Of a stretch of 64,000 nt of DNA, positions 51,612 to 60,566 are shown in pieces (the first letter of the stretch is position 1; each line of letters starts with the position of its first letter). Below the pieces are notes generated by a model, which made no database searches, was not told where the DNA came from, and saw only the letters and a program-made list of their open reading frames with translations. The translations under genes and the position numbers were made by a program. Source of the stretch: JAUHWL01 sp964416385 (lineage in GTDB: Bacteria > Bacteroidota > Bacteroidia > Flavobacteriales > Schleiferiaceae); NCBI GenBank assembly GCA_964416385.1, contig CAYQDW010000007.1, positions 1-64,000 on the forward strand, read 5' to 3'.

Positions 51612-52281
51612 ACTACATCATATTGAAAAGCAATACGGCACAGCTAAAGTCCTTAAAGGTATAAATGCTGAATTTGAAGCTGGACACGTTTATGGCATTG
51701 TTGGAAAAAACGGTGCGGGCAAAACAACCTTATTTAATTGTATTGCAGGATTAACATCCTATTCTGGGACTATAAAAAGCCCTTATTCGCCATTAAGAAC
51801 GCATATTGCCTATCTACAAACAGAACCGCCATTCATAGATAAATTAACTGCTAAAGAATATTTGAAACTAACGCTTATTGGAAGGGCATTGCCTTTTCCG
51901 AATTTTGAAGCAAGCAATATTTTTGATTTACCCCTAAATAAGTTTGTAGAGACTTACTCTACGGGCATGAAAAAAAAGCTTGCCCTGACCGGTGCGATAT
52001 TGTTAAAAAGTGATGTATATATACTTGATGAACCCTTTAACGGATTGGATATTGAAAGTAGTTTTAATGTTACTGCGCTCTTAAATCATCTGAAAGAGAA
52101 AGGTAAAACGGTTTTGGTTTCGTCTCACATCTTTAGTACACTACAAGAAAGCTGCGATACTATTGGCATATTGGAGGATGGTTGCATTACACGTTGGGTG
52201 CCAAAAACCGACTTTGCTGCTTTAGGCGATGAACTTAAGAAGCAGGCTACCATCAACTTACATAAACGACTTGATTTGTAA
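51604..52281 (+). CDS. ABC transporter ATP-binding protein (ABC-2 type)
   Basis: The 225-residue ATPase has Walker A GKNGAGKT (about 38), signature YSTGMKKKL (about 121), Walker B VYILDEPFNGLD (about 142) and the switch His in VSSHIFS. The signature STGMKKKL and the short length are typical of ABC-2 type exporters, not importers. It overlaps the permease gene by 8 bases. The substrate is unknown. Confidence 0.88.
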   Translation: MIRLHHIEKQYGTAKVLKGINAEFEAGHVYGIVGKNGAGKTTLFNCIAGLTSYSGTIKSPYSPLRTHIAYLQTEPPFIDKLTAKEYLKLTLIGRALPFPNFEASNIFDLPLNKFVETYSTGMKKKLALTGAILLKSDVYILDEPFNGLDIESSFNVTALLNHLKEKGKTVLVSSHIFSTLQESCDTIGILEDGCITRWVPKTDFAALGDELKKQATINLHKRLDL

Positions 52282-52489
52282 CTGGAATACATAATGGACC
52301 TTCGAACTTAAGTTCCATTAAAACTATAAAGCACAATTCAAAAGAAGCACTAGTTCTGAAGCTGTTTTTAATGTGTTTTGCGATAGAATACGCAAAAAAT
52401 CAGGGTGGATAAACGCGGTACTGAAGCCACAAGTTTAAGGCTTCCCATTTCGTTAACGAATTTTCAGAATGTACACGCTAATTATGTTC

Positions 52490-52516
52490 ACCTCAATTGC
52501 CCTATTTTATTGAGGT
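52490..52516 (+). other. hairpin before the T9SS type A gene
   Basis: ACCTCAAT pairs with ATTGAGGT (52490-52497 with 52509-52516), an 8-bp stem with an 11-nt loop, 21 bases before ATG 52538. It is followed by TTTGATTC, a weak T-run, so it may be a weak terminator of the ABC operon or a leader hairpin. The rest of the 52282-52489 gap has a 12-bp perfect palindrome TTCGTTAACGAA at 52449-52460 and no clear gene. Confidence 0.45.
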
Positions 52517-52537
52517 TTGATTCATCAAAACATAAAA

Positions 52538-54934
52538 ATGAAAACTACAACCCCCGTTAAACTAGCGCTAAGGCTTTCCCTTTTAATAATTTTCTTCTCG
52601 CTTTCTGAGGCGTCACTCAAAGCCTCTCACCTTTTAGGCGGTGCCGTTACTTGGGAATGTTTACCTGGTGGCGCATATAAATTTCGCTTAACCGTTTACC
52701 GCGACTGTTCTGGGGTGCCCATGAATTCTACAACAGAGACTTTAAGCACAAATGCTGGCGGCACCATTACATGCACTAAAATTGCAACCAATTATCTCAA
52801 CAAAGAATGTAACGCCCCATCTTGTTTAGGTGCTACCTTTCCATACGTTGGTGGTGTAGAAGAGCATATTTACGAATCAGGGCCCATCACCTTAACGGGA
52901 ACGCCACCTGCAACAGGTTGGTACTTTTATTGGCAGAACTGCTGTAGACCATCAATGGTTTCAAACCTAGCCTCTGCAGCTAGCACCGGTTATACTTTTG
53001 CTGCACAAATATTTTCAAGCAATATGGGTACCTGTATGGCCAATAGCCCACAGTTTTTAGAAAATCCCAATCCAGTAATCTGTACTTCTACCCAACAAAG
53101 TATCGTAAATACTGCTTTTGATCTTGATGGAGACTCACTTTATTACAAATACGTTGCCCCCTTTGACGATGGCTCTAGTTTTCCGCCACCGCTTGTTTCC
53201 TTTGCATCAGGTTATTCCGCACAGTCGCCTTTTCCGCAAAGTGCAAATGCGCAATTAGATCACAGCACTGGCATGATCTCTATCAACAATGCGATACAAG
53301 GAGTATTTACTTATGGCATTGTGGTAGAAAAATGGCGTAACGGACAGCTTATCGGAGAAGTATATCGCGAATTACCTGTCTTTGCTAAATCTTGTACCCC
53401 GCCCCCGGGCATTTGTGGTGGTACGCAAAACCTCGCACCAAATGTATCTTTTCAATGGGTGTCTGGCTATGATACCCTCTCACCTGTTTATACCGGCACC
53501 AATACCATTAGTTACTACGAAATGGAAGTAAACAGTGGTACGCCTATTAAATTTATCATGAGTGCTTTAGACGCACAGGTAAACGCAAATTGCACCCCAC
53601 AGTTGGTAAACTTTTATGGTGAAAGTCCATATTTAAGTTCTGCGCCTAGCTATAACGGTTCTGGCAACTGTAAAACAGGGGTTAACTGTGCTGAGGTGGT
53701 GAGTTTAAATGCCAATGGCGGATTTAATGCCACAGCCTCTAACAGCGTTGAATTTAACTGGGTACCCAACTGCAGCAATTTTAACCCAACAACCAATATC
53801 GGGTTAAACACCCGTACTTTTGATTTTTATTTTGAATTTTCTGATGACGGCTGCCCATATCCCATGAGCCGCCCAATGTTAATTCGAATCAAGGTAAATA
53901 GTTCTCCTTCTTTGGGCATTACAGCATCTAGCAATCAAATTTGCCAGGGTGATTCTGTATTGTTATCGGCTCCAGCTGGTTACGCAAATTATATGTGGGC
54001 CACGGGCCAAACCACCCCTAATATCTACGCAGCAACCCCGGGCTGGTATACCGTAACGTGCACAGACAGCAACGCTTGTGTTGTTACAGATTCTATTGAA
54101 ATCGGCTTGCTTACCCCATACACCCAGGCACCAGAAATTTGTTTGGTAACCTTTGATGAAACCGTTGGATACAATTCTGTAGTTTGGGAAAAGCCCTCAA
54201 AAAAAGGTGTAAAAGCTTATTTGGTGTATCGCTACTTGCAGACACCTCCAATGCAATTGCTAGATACAGTAGGTGTTAACGACCTTAGTAGCTATGTGGA
54301 TTCTTCTGTTGGTGCAAATGCACAGGCTTGGAGCTATTATATTGCTCTCTTGGATAGCTGCGGAATTGAGTATGGTACATCCATTACAAGCCATACCACC
54401 ATTTGGCTAACAGCAAGTCAGCCCATCGCAAATCAAGTAGCACTCAATTGGACACCCTATGTGGGGGTTGTGCCGAGCAGGTACATTATTTATCGTAAAG
54501 ATCAGCCCAATGCCAGCTATACTAAGTTAGACAGTGTGTCTAACCAGGTAACCTATTATATCGATTCTTTACTACCCACAGGCAACGGCTTCAGCTATAA
54601 AATTGGTGCCGTTTTAGATTCTGGCTGCGTGGCAACCTACAAAACCAATGCTGAAACCAATTCAAATGTTGTGGCATACGCAAGTATTGGTTTGTTAGAA
54701 AGTGCATTAAAAGATCAGCTAAATATCTATCCTAATCCTACCACAGGTATGGTACAACTTAGCATGCCGGTTAACGGAAGCTATAAGATATTTACAATGC
54801 GTGGTGAATTGTTAGAGACGAAAGCAATACAAGGCATGAATATAGATTTAAGTGCCTTGCCAATGGGGCTTTACGTTGTAGAAATAGTAGACGACAAAGC
54901 GCAATCTGCATATTTTAGAATTCAAAAATTGTAG
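52538..54934 (+). CDS. T9SS type A sorted surface protein
   Basis: The start at ATG 52538 gives an N-terminal export signal (MKTTTPVKLALRLSLLIIFFSLSEASLKAS); the frame also opens at TTG 52517. The 798-residue product begins with HLLGGAVTWECLPGGAYKF, a motif common to a class of Bacteroidota surface proteins, and has many Cys in the N-terminal half (about 45-440). The middle has beta-sandwich repeats. The last 70 residues form the type A sorting domain (IYPNPTTGMVQLSM, then SGLYVVEI-type ending YFRIQKL), so secretion by T9SS is likely. The ligand is unknown. Confidence 0.9.
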   Translation: MKTTTPVKLALRLSLLIIFFSLSEASLKASHLLGGAVTWECLPGGAYKFRLTVYRDCSGVPMNSTTETLSTNAGGTITCTKIATNYLNKECNAPSCLGATFPYVGGVEEHIYESGPITLTGTPPATGWYFYWQNCCRPSMVSNLASAASTGYTFAAQIFSSNMGTCMANSPQFLENPNPVICTSTQQSIVNTAFDLDGDSLYYKYVAPFDDGSSFPPPLVSFASGYSAQSPFPQSANAQLDHSTGMISINNAIQGVFTYGIVVEKWRNGQLIGEVYRELPVFAKSCTPPPGICGGTQNLAPNVSFQWVSGYDTLSPVYTGTNTISYYEMEVNSGTPIKFIMSALDAQVNANCTPQLVNFYGESPYLSSAPSYNGSGNCKTGVNCAEVVSLNANGGFNATASNSVEFNWVPNCSNFNPTTNIGLNTRTFDFYFEFSDDGCPYPMSRPMLIRIKVNSSPSLGITASSNQICQGDSVLLSAPAGYANYMWATGQTTPNIYAATPGWYTVTCTDSNACVVTDSIEIGLLTPYTQAPEICLVTFDETVGYNSVVWEKPSKKGVKAYLVYRYLQTPPMQLLDTVGVNDLSSYVDSSVGANAQAWSYYIALLDSCGIEYGTSITSHTTIWLTASQPIANQVALNWTPYVGVVPSRYIIYRKDQPNASYTKLDSVSNQVTYYIDSLLPTGNGFSYKIGAVLDSGCVATYKTNAETNSNVVAYASIGLLESALKDQLNIYPNPTTGMVQLSMPVNGSYKIFTMRGELLETKAIQGMNIDLSALPMGLYVVEIVDDKAQSAYFRIQKL

Positions 54935-54967
54935 AAAGTTCACGGTAATTTAGCACGTGAAAAACTT

Positions 54968-54975
54968 TAGTTTTA
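54968..54975 (+). promoter_or_regulatory. possible -7 box of the aspartoacylase-family gene
   Basis: TAGTTTTA is one base off TAnnTTTG; its first base is 12 nt before GTG 54980, the same spacing as at 7854 and 31754. The flanks carry two CACGTGAAAA copies (54954-54963 and 54977-54986). Confidence 0.4.
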
Positions 54976-54979
54976 TCAC

Positions 54980-55924
54980 GTGAAAATCCTTGATACAACC
55001 ATAGAAAAAGGCAATGGCTACCAGCTGAGCATGGACATTGCCCGGTTGCACACGCGTACTAAAATTGAGGTTCCGGTTATTGTAGAACGTGGACATAAAC
55101 CGGGGCCTACCCTACTACTGAGTGCTGGTATTCATGGCAATGAAGTAAATGGTGTAGAAATTGTGCGCCAAATCATCGCCAAAGGTTATCATAAGCCAGA
55201 AGCAGGTACAGTGATTTGCGTTCCCGTTGTTAATGTCTTTGGATTCTTAAACCAAAGTCGACTTTTTCCTGATGGGCGCGATCTTAACCGTGTTTTTCCT
55301 GGAAGCGCAAAAGGCAGCCTGGCAAGCCGTTATGCTTATGCTTTTATGGAGGAAATTATTCCCCATGCCGATTACATCATAGATTATCACACCGGTGGTG
55401 CACAACGCTTTAATTATTCTCAGGTGCGCACGGTGCTTGCTGATACTAAGAGCACAGAAATGGCTACTCAATTTGGCGCCAAGTTTATTATAGATGCCAA
55501 GCAGCGCGAAAAAAGTATGCGCGAAGCCGCTACCGCTTTAGGTAAAACGGTGCTTCTTTTTGAAGGTGGCAAAAGTTTAGACTTAGACAAGGTGGTTACC
55601 AATGTGGGCATTTGGGGTGCCATGCGTGTGATGCAATATTTAGGTATGCGCGATTTTAGCGCAACACTGAGTACTGCACGCGTAGAAAGCCCCGTATTTA
55701 TTAAAGAAAGCAATTGGATTCGCGCCAAGCATAGTGGCATGTTTAGAACCTATGCCCGCAATGGTGTGCGTGTTAAAAAAGGTGATATTCTCGGTACGAT
55801 TTCTGACCCTTATGGTGGATTTGAGAAAAAAGTAAAAGCCAAAGAAGACGGCTATATCATTTGCTTAAATCACGCACCTATTGTAAACCAAGGCGATGCT
55901 TTGGTGCATTTGGCTACAGCATAA
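54980..55924 (+). CDS. succinylglutamate desuccinylase/aspartoacylase family protein
   Basis: The 314-residue zinc hydrolase has the M14-type motif AGIHGNEVNG (His and Glu ligands, about 55-58), DLNRVFPG (about 101-108), the third ligand His in IDYHTGGAQRFNY (about 138), and LFEGGK in the later part. A small C-terminal beta domain (about 230-314, YARNGVRVKKGDILGTI) resembles a barrel-sandwich. It removes acyl groups from amino acids or peptides; the substrate is unknown. It starts at GTG with a promoter-like box 12 nt ahead. Confidence 0.85.
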   Translation: MKILDTTIEKGNGYQLSMDIARLHTRTKIEVPVIVERGHKPGPTLLLSAGIHGNEVNGVEIVRQIIAKGYHKPEAGTVICVPVVNVFGFLNQSRLFPDGRDLNRVFPGSAKGSLASRYAYAFMEEIIPHADYIIDYHTGGAQRFNYSQVRTVLADTKSTEMATQFGAKFIIDAKQREKSMREAATALGKTVLLFEGGKSLDLDKVVTNVGIWGAMRVMQYLGMRDFSATLSTARVESPVFIKESNWIRAKHSGMFRTYARNGVRVKKGDILGTISDPYGGFEKKVKAKEDGYIICLNHAPIVNQGDALVHLATA

Positions 55925-56017
55925 ATCTGCATTTTTTTAAAACACAGCCCTGCCTAATAATCCTGATTTTCAAAAGCATACGTTTACATCGTTAAAATAT
56001 TAACTTTATGAAAAATT

Positions 56018-56893
56018 TTGACTTTGGAAAAACTCTACACGCTTTTACTTTCTGACCGTACCAAAAATAAAATTGAGCGTGTAACCCTATACGTTGCGTT
56101 AATTGGTTTTTTTGTGCATCTCGCTACCATCTATTTATACAAGTTTGGTTTTTTGGGTGAGGCTTCTTCTACTTCTTTATTTAGCAATCCAATTTCAGCG
56201 CTGTATACCCCGTTCTCTTTTATCCTGGTTTATGAAGTTTATCTCCTCATATACTATCTGCCCAAATCATTCACAACATACATAACCAAGCAATATGAGA
56301 TAATTACGCTCATCATTATTCGTAAGCTTTTTAAAGATTTAGCCGTTATTGAACTCTCCTCAGATTGGTTTGCCATAAAAGATGATTTACAATTTACCTA
56401 CGATATTTTGGCTTCCCTCCTACTATTCTATCTCATTTATCAATTTCAGAAACAAGGCCGTAAACTTCGAGGGAAAACAACCGTAGAAGATTCTGAAAAT
56501 ATCGCCCAATTTATCAATCGGAAAAAGCGTATTGCCGTGGTACTCATACCGCTGCTGTTTTTTATGGCTCTTTTCACTTTTTTTTCTTGGGCATCTGATT
56601 TACTCCTGAATGAAGTAACCAGCTTAAAAACCATAAACAACCTCTTTTTTGAGGAATTCTTTACCGTTTTAATCTTGGTAGATGTGATTCTTTTGCTGCT
56701 TTCCTTTTTCTACACAGACAGTTTTCATAAAATCATTAGAAACTCTGGGTTTGTAGTTTCCACCATTCTGATTCGCTTATCATTTGGAATTAGCGGATTC
56801 ATAAGTACTGTGTTGGTGGTTTTTGCTGTGGTTTTCGGTTTGGTGATTTTGATCATCCACAACCTATATGAGCAAGAAAATAAGCAAAGCTAA
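56018..56893 (+). CDS. polytopic membrane protein of unknown function
   Basis: The 291-residue protein has six hydrophobic segments (about 25-45, 60-80, 128-145, 170-195, 210-228, 240-280) and a soluble stretch between about 85 and 125. It starts at TTG 56018; the ATG at 56008 is in another frame and lies in a TAACTTTA promoter-like box (56001-56008). I recognise no family. The convergent neighbour is a universal stress protein. Confidence 0.65.
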   Translation: MTLEKLYTLLLSDRTKNKIERVTLYVALIGFFVHLATIYLYKFGFLGEASSTSLFSNPISALYTPFSFILVYEVYLLIYYLPKSFTTYITKQYEIITLIIIRKLFKDLAVIELSSDWFAIKDDLQFTYDILASLLLFYLIYQFQKQGRKLRGKTTVEDSENIAQFINRKKRIAVVLIPLLFFMALFTFFSWASDLLLNEVTSLKTINNLFFEEFFTVLILVDVILLLLSFFYTDSFHKIIRNSGFVVSTILIRLSFGISGFISTVLVVFAVVFGLVILIIHNLYEQENKQS

Positions 56894-56974
56894 ATGTCTA
56901 TGTTTTGCGCGTTTTGCGCGAAATCATTCAAAGGTTGATTATGTGTTCAATACCCTTTTCGGGCTTCTTTTAAC

Positions 56975-57415
56975 CTATGAGGATGTAACTTCTGGTATAA
57001 CCAATGTGGGGATATTGATGGCATTTAACACCGCTTTGCAAACACTGCCTATAATTACCTCGTAAAGCGGGCGATGCCCTTTGCGCCCGATAATGAGAAG
57101 TGATGCCTCAACTTTTTCAATTTGCTTTAGTAAAGTTTCCACCGTTGGGCCGGGAATTAGTAGCGCTTCAGCATCATAGCCTGCTTTTTCTAATGCGGTT
57201 TTGTATTCGGCAAGTTTTGTATGCTCTTGCAATAACTGTTGCGCACGCGCATCACGTACAGACTGTGGACCAACGCTATAACCAACAAAATCAGGTTCTG
57301 GGGCAGCAATGTGAATCACGTAAATCTTGTCAGTTTTTTGGGCGCTATGCATGGCAGCCTCTATAAGGGCATCTGTACAGGCAGAAAAATCTACAGCTAC
57401 AACAATTTTTTTCAT
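56975..57415 (-). CDS. universal stress protein
   Basis: The 146-residue single-domain UspA protein starts at ATG 57415; two GTG codons upstream are less likely. It has the N-terminal KKIVVAVDFSACTDALIEAA and the ATP-binding pattern G-x2-G-x9-GS (GRKGHRPLYEVIIGSV, about residues 112-126). Its role is stress survival, by family. It lies 20 bases upstream of the end of the NamZ-type gene on the same strand. Confidence 0.9.
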   Translation of the reverse strand: MKKIVVAVDFSACTDALIEAAMHSAQKTDKIYVIHIAAPEPDFVGYSVGPQSVRDARAQQLLQEHTKLAEYKTALEKAGYDAEALLIPGPTVETLLKQIEKVEASLLIIGRKGHRPLYEVIIGSVCKAVLNAINIPTLVIPEVTSS

Positions 57416-57435
57416 CACCACAGTTTTAAATTACA

Positions 57436-58629
57436 TTATTCAAAATCTGGATACAACAGATATTTCACTCTTTGTGCTTTATATGTGCGTAAATCGCTAG
57501 CCCAACTGGCCCGAATTTCTGCTTCACTTTGTCCCGCTTTTATTTGTTCTTCAAGCTGATCTGTACCCGCCAATTTTTTAAAATATGGCATAAAAAAAGA
57601 TTCCTTTTCCGGACATAGCTGATAAGCTTCTATCAACCAAAACAGATATAATTGATTGTAAGAGGGTAAAAAGCTGGTCGCGAAGTTTGTCAGATTTACA
57701 CCAAAACAAACTTCGCCATTGTATTTAGGGTCTGTAGCGCCTTGGTTTGGCGTGGGTGTAAAACTGTAATCTGAAAAGGCTGTAGACAACCACGGGGCCC
57801 CAATCTGTTGAAAGGGGTAATCTGTACCACGGCCGATAGACACCGTTGTGCCTTCAAACAGACATAAGCTTGGATAAAGCCTAACAGCTTGTTCTGTTGG
57901 CAGGTTTGGCGATGGCGCCACTGGTAATACATACGGTGTTTTATGCGTATACCCTAACAAAGGCACCACTGTAAGCGCGCATGGTTTTGAGCTATTTAGC
58001 CAGCCCTCACCCAACACCATTTTTGCATACTCACCCACTGTTAAGCCATGCACTACAGGCACCGGATGCATACCCACAAAGCTTTCAAAACCTGGTTTTA
58101 ACACTGGGCCATCTACATAATATCCATTTGGATTTGGACGGTCAAAAACAAATACCTCAATGCCCGCATCTGCGCAGGCTTCCATAACCAAACTCATGGT
58201 GCTTATGTAGGTGTAAAATCTAGTACCTACATCTTGAATGTCGAAAATAACAACGTCTAGGCCCTGGAGCATTTCGGGCGTTGGTTTCTTAACTTGGCCA
58301 TACAAAGAATAAACGGGGAGATTGGTGCGGCTATCTCTGCCATCCGCAATTTCTTCGCCAGCACTGGCAGCGCCCCTAAAGCCATGTTCTGGCGCAAAAA
58401 CTTTAGTCACCGCAATTTGCATCCGCAATAAATAATCAATGAGGTGCTCACCGTTTGCACGAATACTTGTTTGATTACATACTACGGCCACATTTTTATC
58501 TTTTATGGCCGATAGGTAAACATCTTCACGATCAACACCATTTTGTATTTGCGCACCAAGCGGCAAGTTGACACTTAATAAAAAGAGCAAGCAATGCGCT
58601 ACTGCTATTATTCTATTTTTGGCAACCAC
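57436..58629 (-). CDS. namZ: DUF1343 protein, exo-beta-N-acetylmuramidase NamZ type
   Basis: NamZ-type enzymes (GH171) remove N-acetylmuramic acid from peptidoglycan fragments. The 397-residue product starts at GTG 58629 with a signal peptide (IIAVAHCLLFLLSVNLPLGAQ). Family stretches are VAVVCNQTSI, KVFAPEHGFRGAASAGEEI, DVVIFDIQDVGTRFYTYI, and FDRPNPNGYYVDGPVLKPGFESFVG. Export to the periplasm fits a wall-recycling role. Its first codons overlap the promoter box of the divergent permease gene. Confidence 0.88.
   Translation of the reverse strand: MVAKNRIIAVAHCLLFLLSVNLPLGAQIQNGVDREDVYLSAIKDKNVAVVCNQTSIRANGEHLIDYLLRMQIAVTKVFAPEHGFRGAASAGEEIADGRDSRTNLPVYSLYGQVKKPTPEMLQGLDVVIFDIQDVGTRFYTYISTMSLVMEACADAGIEVFVFDRPNPNGYYVDGPVLKPGFESFVGMHPVPVVHGLTVGEYAKMVLGEGWLNSSKPCALTVVPLLGYTHKTPYVLPVAPSPNLPTEQAVRLYPSLCLFEGTTVSIGRGTDYPFQQIGAPWLSTAFSDYSFTPTPNQGATDPKYNGEVCFGVNLTNFATSFLPSYNQLYLFWLIEAYQLCPEKESFFMPYFKKLAGTDQLEEQIKAGQSEAEIRASWASDLRTYKAQRVKYLLYPDFE
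58614..58621 (+). promoter_or_regulatory. -7 box of the FtsX-type permease gene
   Basis: TATTTTTG matches TAnnTTTG, 31 nt before TTG 58645, which supports that start over the in-frame ATG at 58594. Confidence 0.55.
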
Positions 58630-58644
58630 TATTATTTATTGCTT

Positions 58645-59877
58645 TTGAACGTACCATTTTATATAGCTCGGAAGATACAAAAGGATAGAGATTCTAAAGG
58701 CTCAATTATCGGCCCAGTAATCTTTGCTGCTACGCTGGCTATAGCCTTAGGTATGATCTTAATGATTGTTGCTGTAGCCACAGGGCTAGGCTTAAAGAAA
58801 GCTATAAGTGATAAAATCATTGGTTTTACAGGACATATTACAGTTACGCGATATGAGATAAATTCTAGTTATGAGCAACAAGCCATTGATTTAGACTCAC
58901 TAACCAGCGCGACCATTAAAAGCATAGATGGCGTACAACAGATACAAGCCTTTGGCACAAAAGCAGGCATACTAACCGGTAAGGAAGATTTTGAGGGCAT
59001 TGTATTAAAGGGGGTTACACAGAACTATAATGCCGATTTTTTTACACAAAACCTACGGCAGGGCAAACTGCCAATTTTTTCAGATTCGGTGCGTAATGAT
59101 TCTGTTGTTATCTCTCAAAACCTCGCCAATAGGCTGCAACTCGCCCTTTATGATACCGTGCGGATGTATTTTATTCAAGAACCACCAAGACCGCCTAAAA
59201 TCAGAAAGTTTTTCATTTCTGGCATTTATGCAACAGGCCTTGAAGAATTTGATAAAACCTACATCATTGGAGATATTAAACACGTACAACGCCTTAATGG
59301 CTGGAAGAATACAGAGGTTGGCGGCTATGAAATTTTTCTTACTTCAACCAAAAATGTTGAAGATAAAACCCAGCAATTACGCAGCTTTTTACCCTATGAT
59401 GTAGATGCAAGAAGTATGCGCAGCGAAAATGAACAGCTTTTTCAATGGTTAGATCTTTTCGACTTAAACATCTATCTCATCCTCAGCATTATGGTTATTG
59501 TGGCCATAATTAATATGGTTAGCGCGCTATTGATCCTCATTTTAGACCGCACCCATATGATTGGTTTGCTCAAGGCACTCGGCCTTTCTAATTTAAGGCT
59601 GATGTATATTTTTCTATACCAAAGCATTCAAATTATTGTTAGAGGTTTAATTTGGGGAAATGCTATTGGTATTGGTATTTGCCTTTTGCAACAAGAGGCG
59701 GGCATTTTTAAACTTGACCCAGAAACCTATTATGTTTCTGAAGCGCCGGTATTAATAGATATACCCGTACTGCTGGCGTTAAATGCCGGTATACTTTTAA
59801 TCTGCCTTGTTACACTTTTAATTCCAGCGCTCTTGGTTGGGCGTATTAGCCCGGTTAAAGCCTTGCGCTATGAATAA
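58645..59877 (+). CDS. FtsX-like ABC transporter permease (LolC/E type)
   Basis: The 410-residue permease matches the lipoprotein-release/MacB class: an N-terminal basic segment and first hydrophobic helix (VIFAATLAIALGMILMIVAVATGLG), a large periplasmic domain (about 50-270), and three more helices at about 285-400 with ILDRTHMIGLLKALGLSNLRLMYIFLYQS and RISPVKALRYE at the end, typical of FtsX/LolC. The start is taken as TTG 58645, since a promoter box lies at 58614 and the upstream ATG extension has no family counterpart. The likely ATPase partner (LolD-like) is at 26001-26657. Confidence 0.85.
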   Translation: MNVPFYIARKIQKDRDSKGSIIGPVIFAATLAIALGMILMIVAVATGLGLKKAISDKIIGFTGHITVTRYEINSSYEQQAIDLDSLTSATIKSIDGVQQIQAFGTKAGILTGKEDFEGIVLKGVTQNYNADFFTQNLRQGKLPIFSDSVRNDSVVISQNLANRLQLALYDTVRMYFIQEPPRPPKIRKFFISGIYATGLEEFDKTYIIGDIKHVQRLNGWKNTEVGGYEIFLTSTKNVEDKTQQLRSFLPYDVDARSMRSENEQLFQWLDLFDLNIYLILSIMVIVAIINMVSALLILILDRTHMIGLLKALGLSNLRLMYIFLYQSIQIIVRGLIWGNAIGIGICLLQQEAGIFKLDPETYYVSEAPVLIDIPVLLALNAGILLICLVTLLIPALLVGRISPVKALRYE

Positions 59878-59955
59878 AAATGGCTAATTGTTTTATTCAC
59901 TTTGGCCTCATAAATCACCTTTTGAATTGATTTTACTTTTTACCTTGGCTGCAAC

Positions 59956-60555
59956 ATGATACTAGAAAAATTAGCAGCATTCAATTTGATTTTAGGTTCT
60001 GCCTCGCCCCGCCGGAAAGAATTACTCACCAACGCAGGATTTCAATTTACCATCAGAACCGCAAATACTAATGAAGAAGCACCAGCGCATCTTAACGGGC
60101 ACGAAACGGCCATACATATAGCACGTGAAAAGGCCAACGCGCTGCGTGATGCACTTGATGAAAGAGATCTTTTAATCACTGCCGATACTGAAGTGTGGTT
60201 TGCACAAAAGCGTTTTGGTAAACCCGAGAGCTTGATGCATGCCCAAGATATGCTCAAACAACTTTCTGGTAACAGCCATGAGGTTATTAGCGGGGTGTGC
60301 TTTACCACTGCCGGCAAAGCGCATTGCTTTACGGTTAGTACTGAAGTTACCATGCGCACACTTACAGATGATGAGATTTCATATTACCTCAAAAATGGAA
60401 ATCCTTTAGACAAAGCTGGCGCTTACGGCATACAAGAATGGATTGGCCTGGTGGGCATTGCACGTATTAACGGTAGCTATACCAATGTTGTTGGCTTGCC
60501 CATGAGTGCGCTATATCAAGAATTGGAAAATTTCATTAAAACCCTTAACCCCTAA
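59956..60555 (+). CDS. Maf-like nucleoside triphosphate pyrophosphatase
   Basis: Maf proteins hydrolyse dTTP, UTP or modified nucleotides. The 199-residue product has the N-terminal LILGSASPRRKELLTNAGF, the LITADTEVWF region with a catalytic Asp, KPESLMHAQDMLKQLSGNSHEVISGV and DKAGAYGIQEWIGLVGIARINGSYTNVVGLP. The length is close to the usual 190-210. It lies 12 bases before the PLP enzyme gene. Confidence 0.9.
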   Translation: MILEKLAAFNLILGSASPRRKELLTNAGFQFTIRTANTNEEAPAHLNGHETAIHIAREKANALRDALDERDLLITADTEVWFAQKRFGKPESLMHAQDMLKQLSGNSHEVISGVCFTTAGKAHCFTVSTEVTMRTLTDDEISYYLKNGNPLDKAGAYGIQEWIGLVGIARINGSYTNVVGLPMSALYQELENFIKTLNP

Positions 60556-60566
60556 AGAATAATTAT

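Noticed and set aside
56008..56055. ATG at 56008 as start of the membrane protein
   Set aside because: It is in another frame and meets a stop after 15 codons; it is part of a promoter-like TAACTTTA context.
56902..56919. Tandem 9-mer GTTTTGCGC twice
   Set aside because: Only two copies in a short convergent gap, most likely chance or simple slippage.
57100..57559. Plus-strand reading frames opposite the universal stress and NamZ-type genes
   Set aside because: They are antisense shadows of well-supported genes and have no protein-family features.
58594..58644. ATG start for the FtsX-type permease at 58594
   Set aside because: It lies upstream of the -7 box at 58614 and the extra residues have no counterpart in the family.
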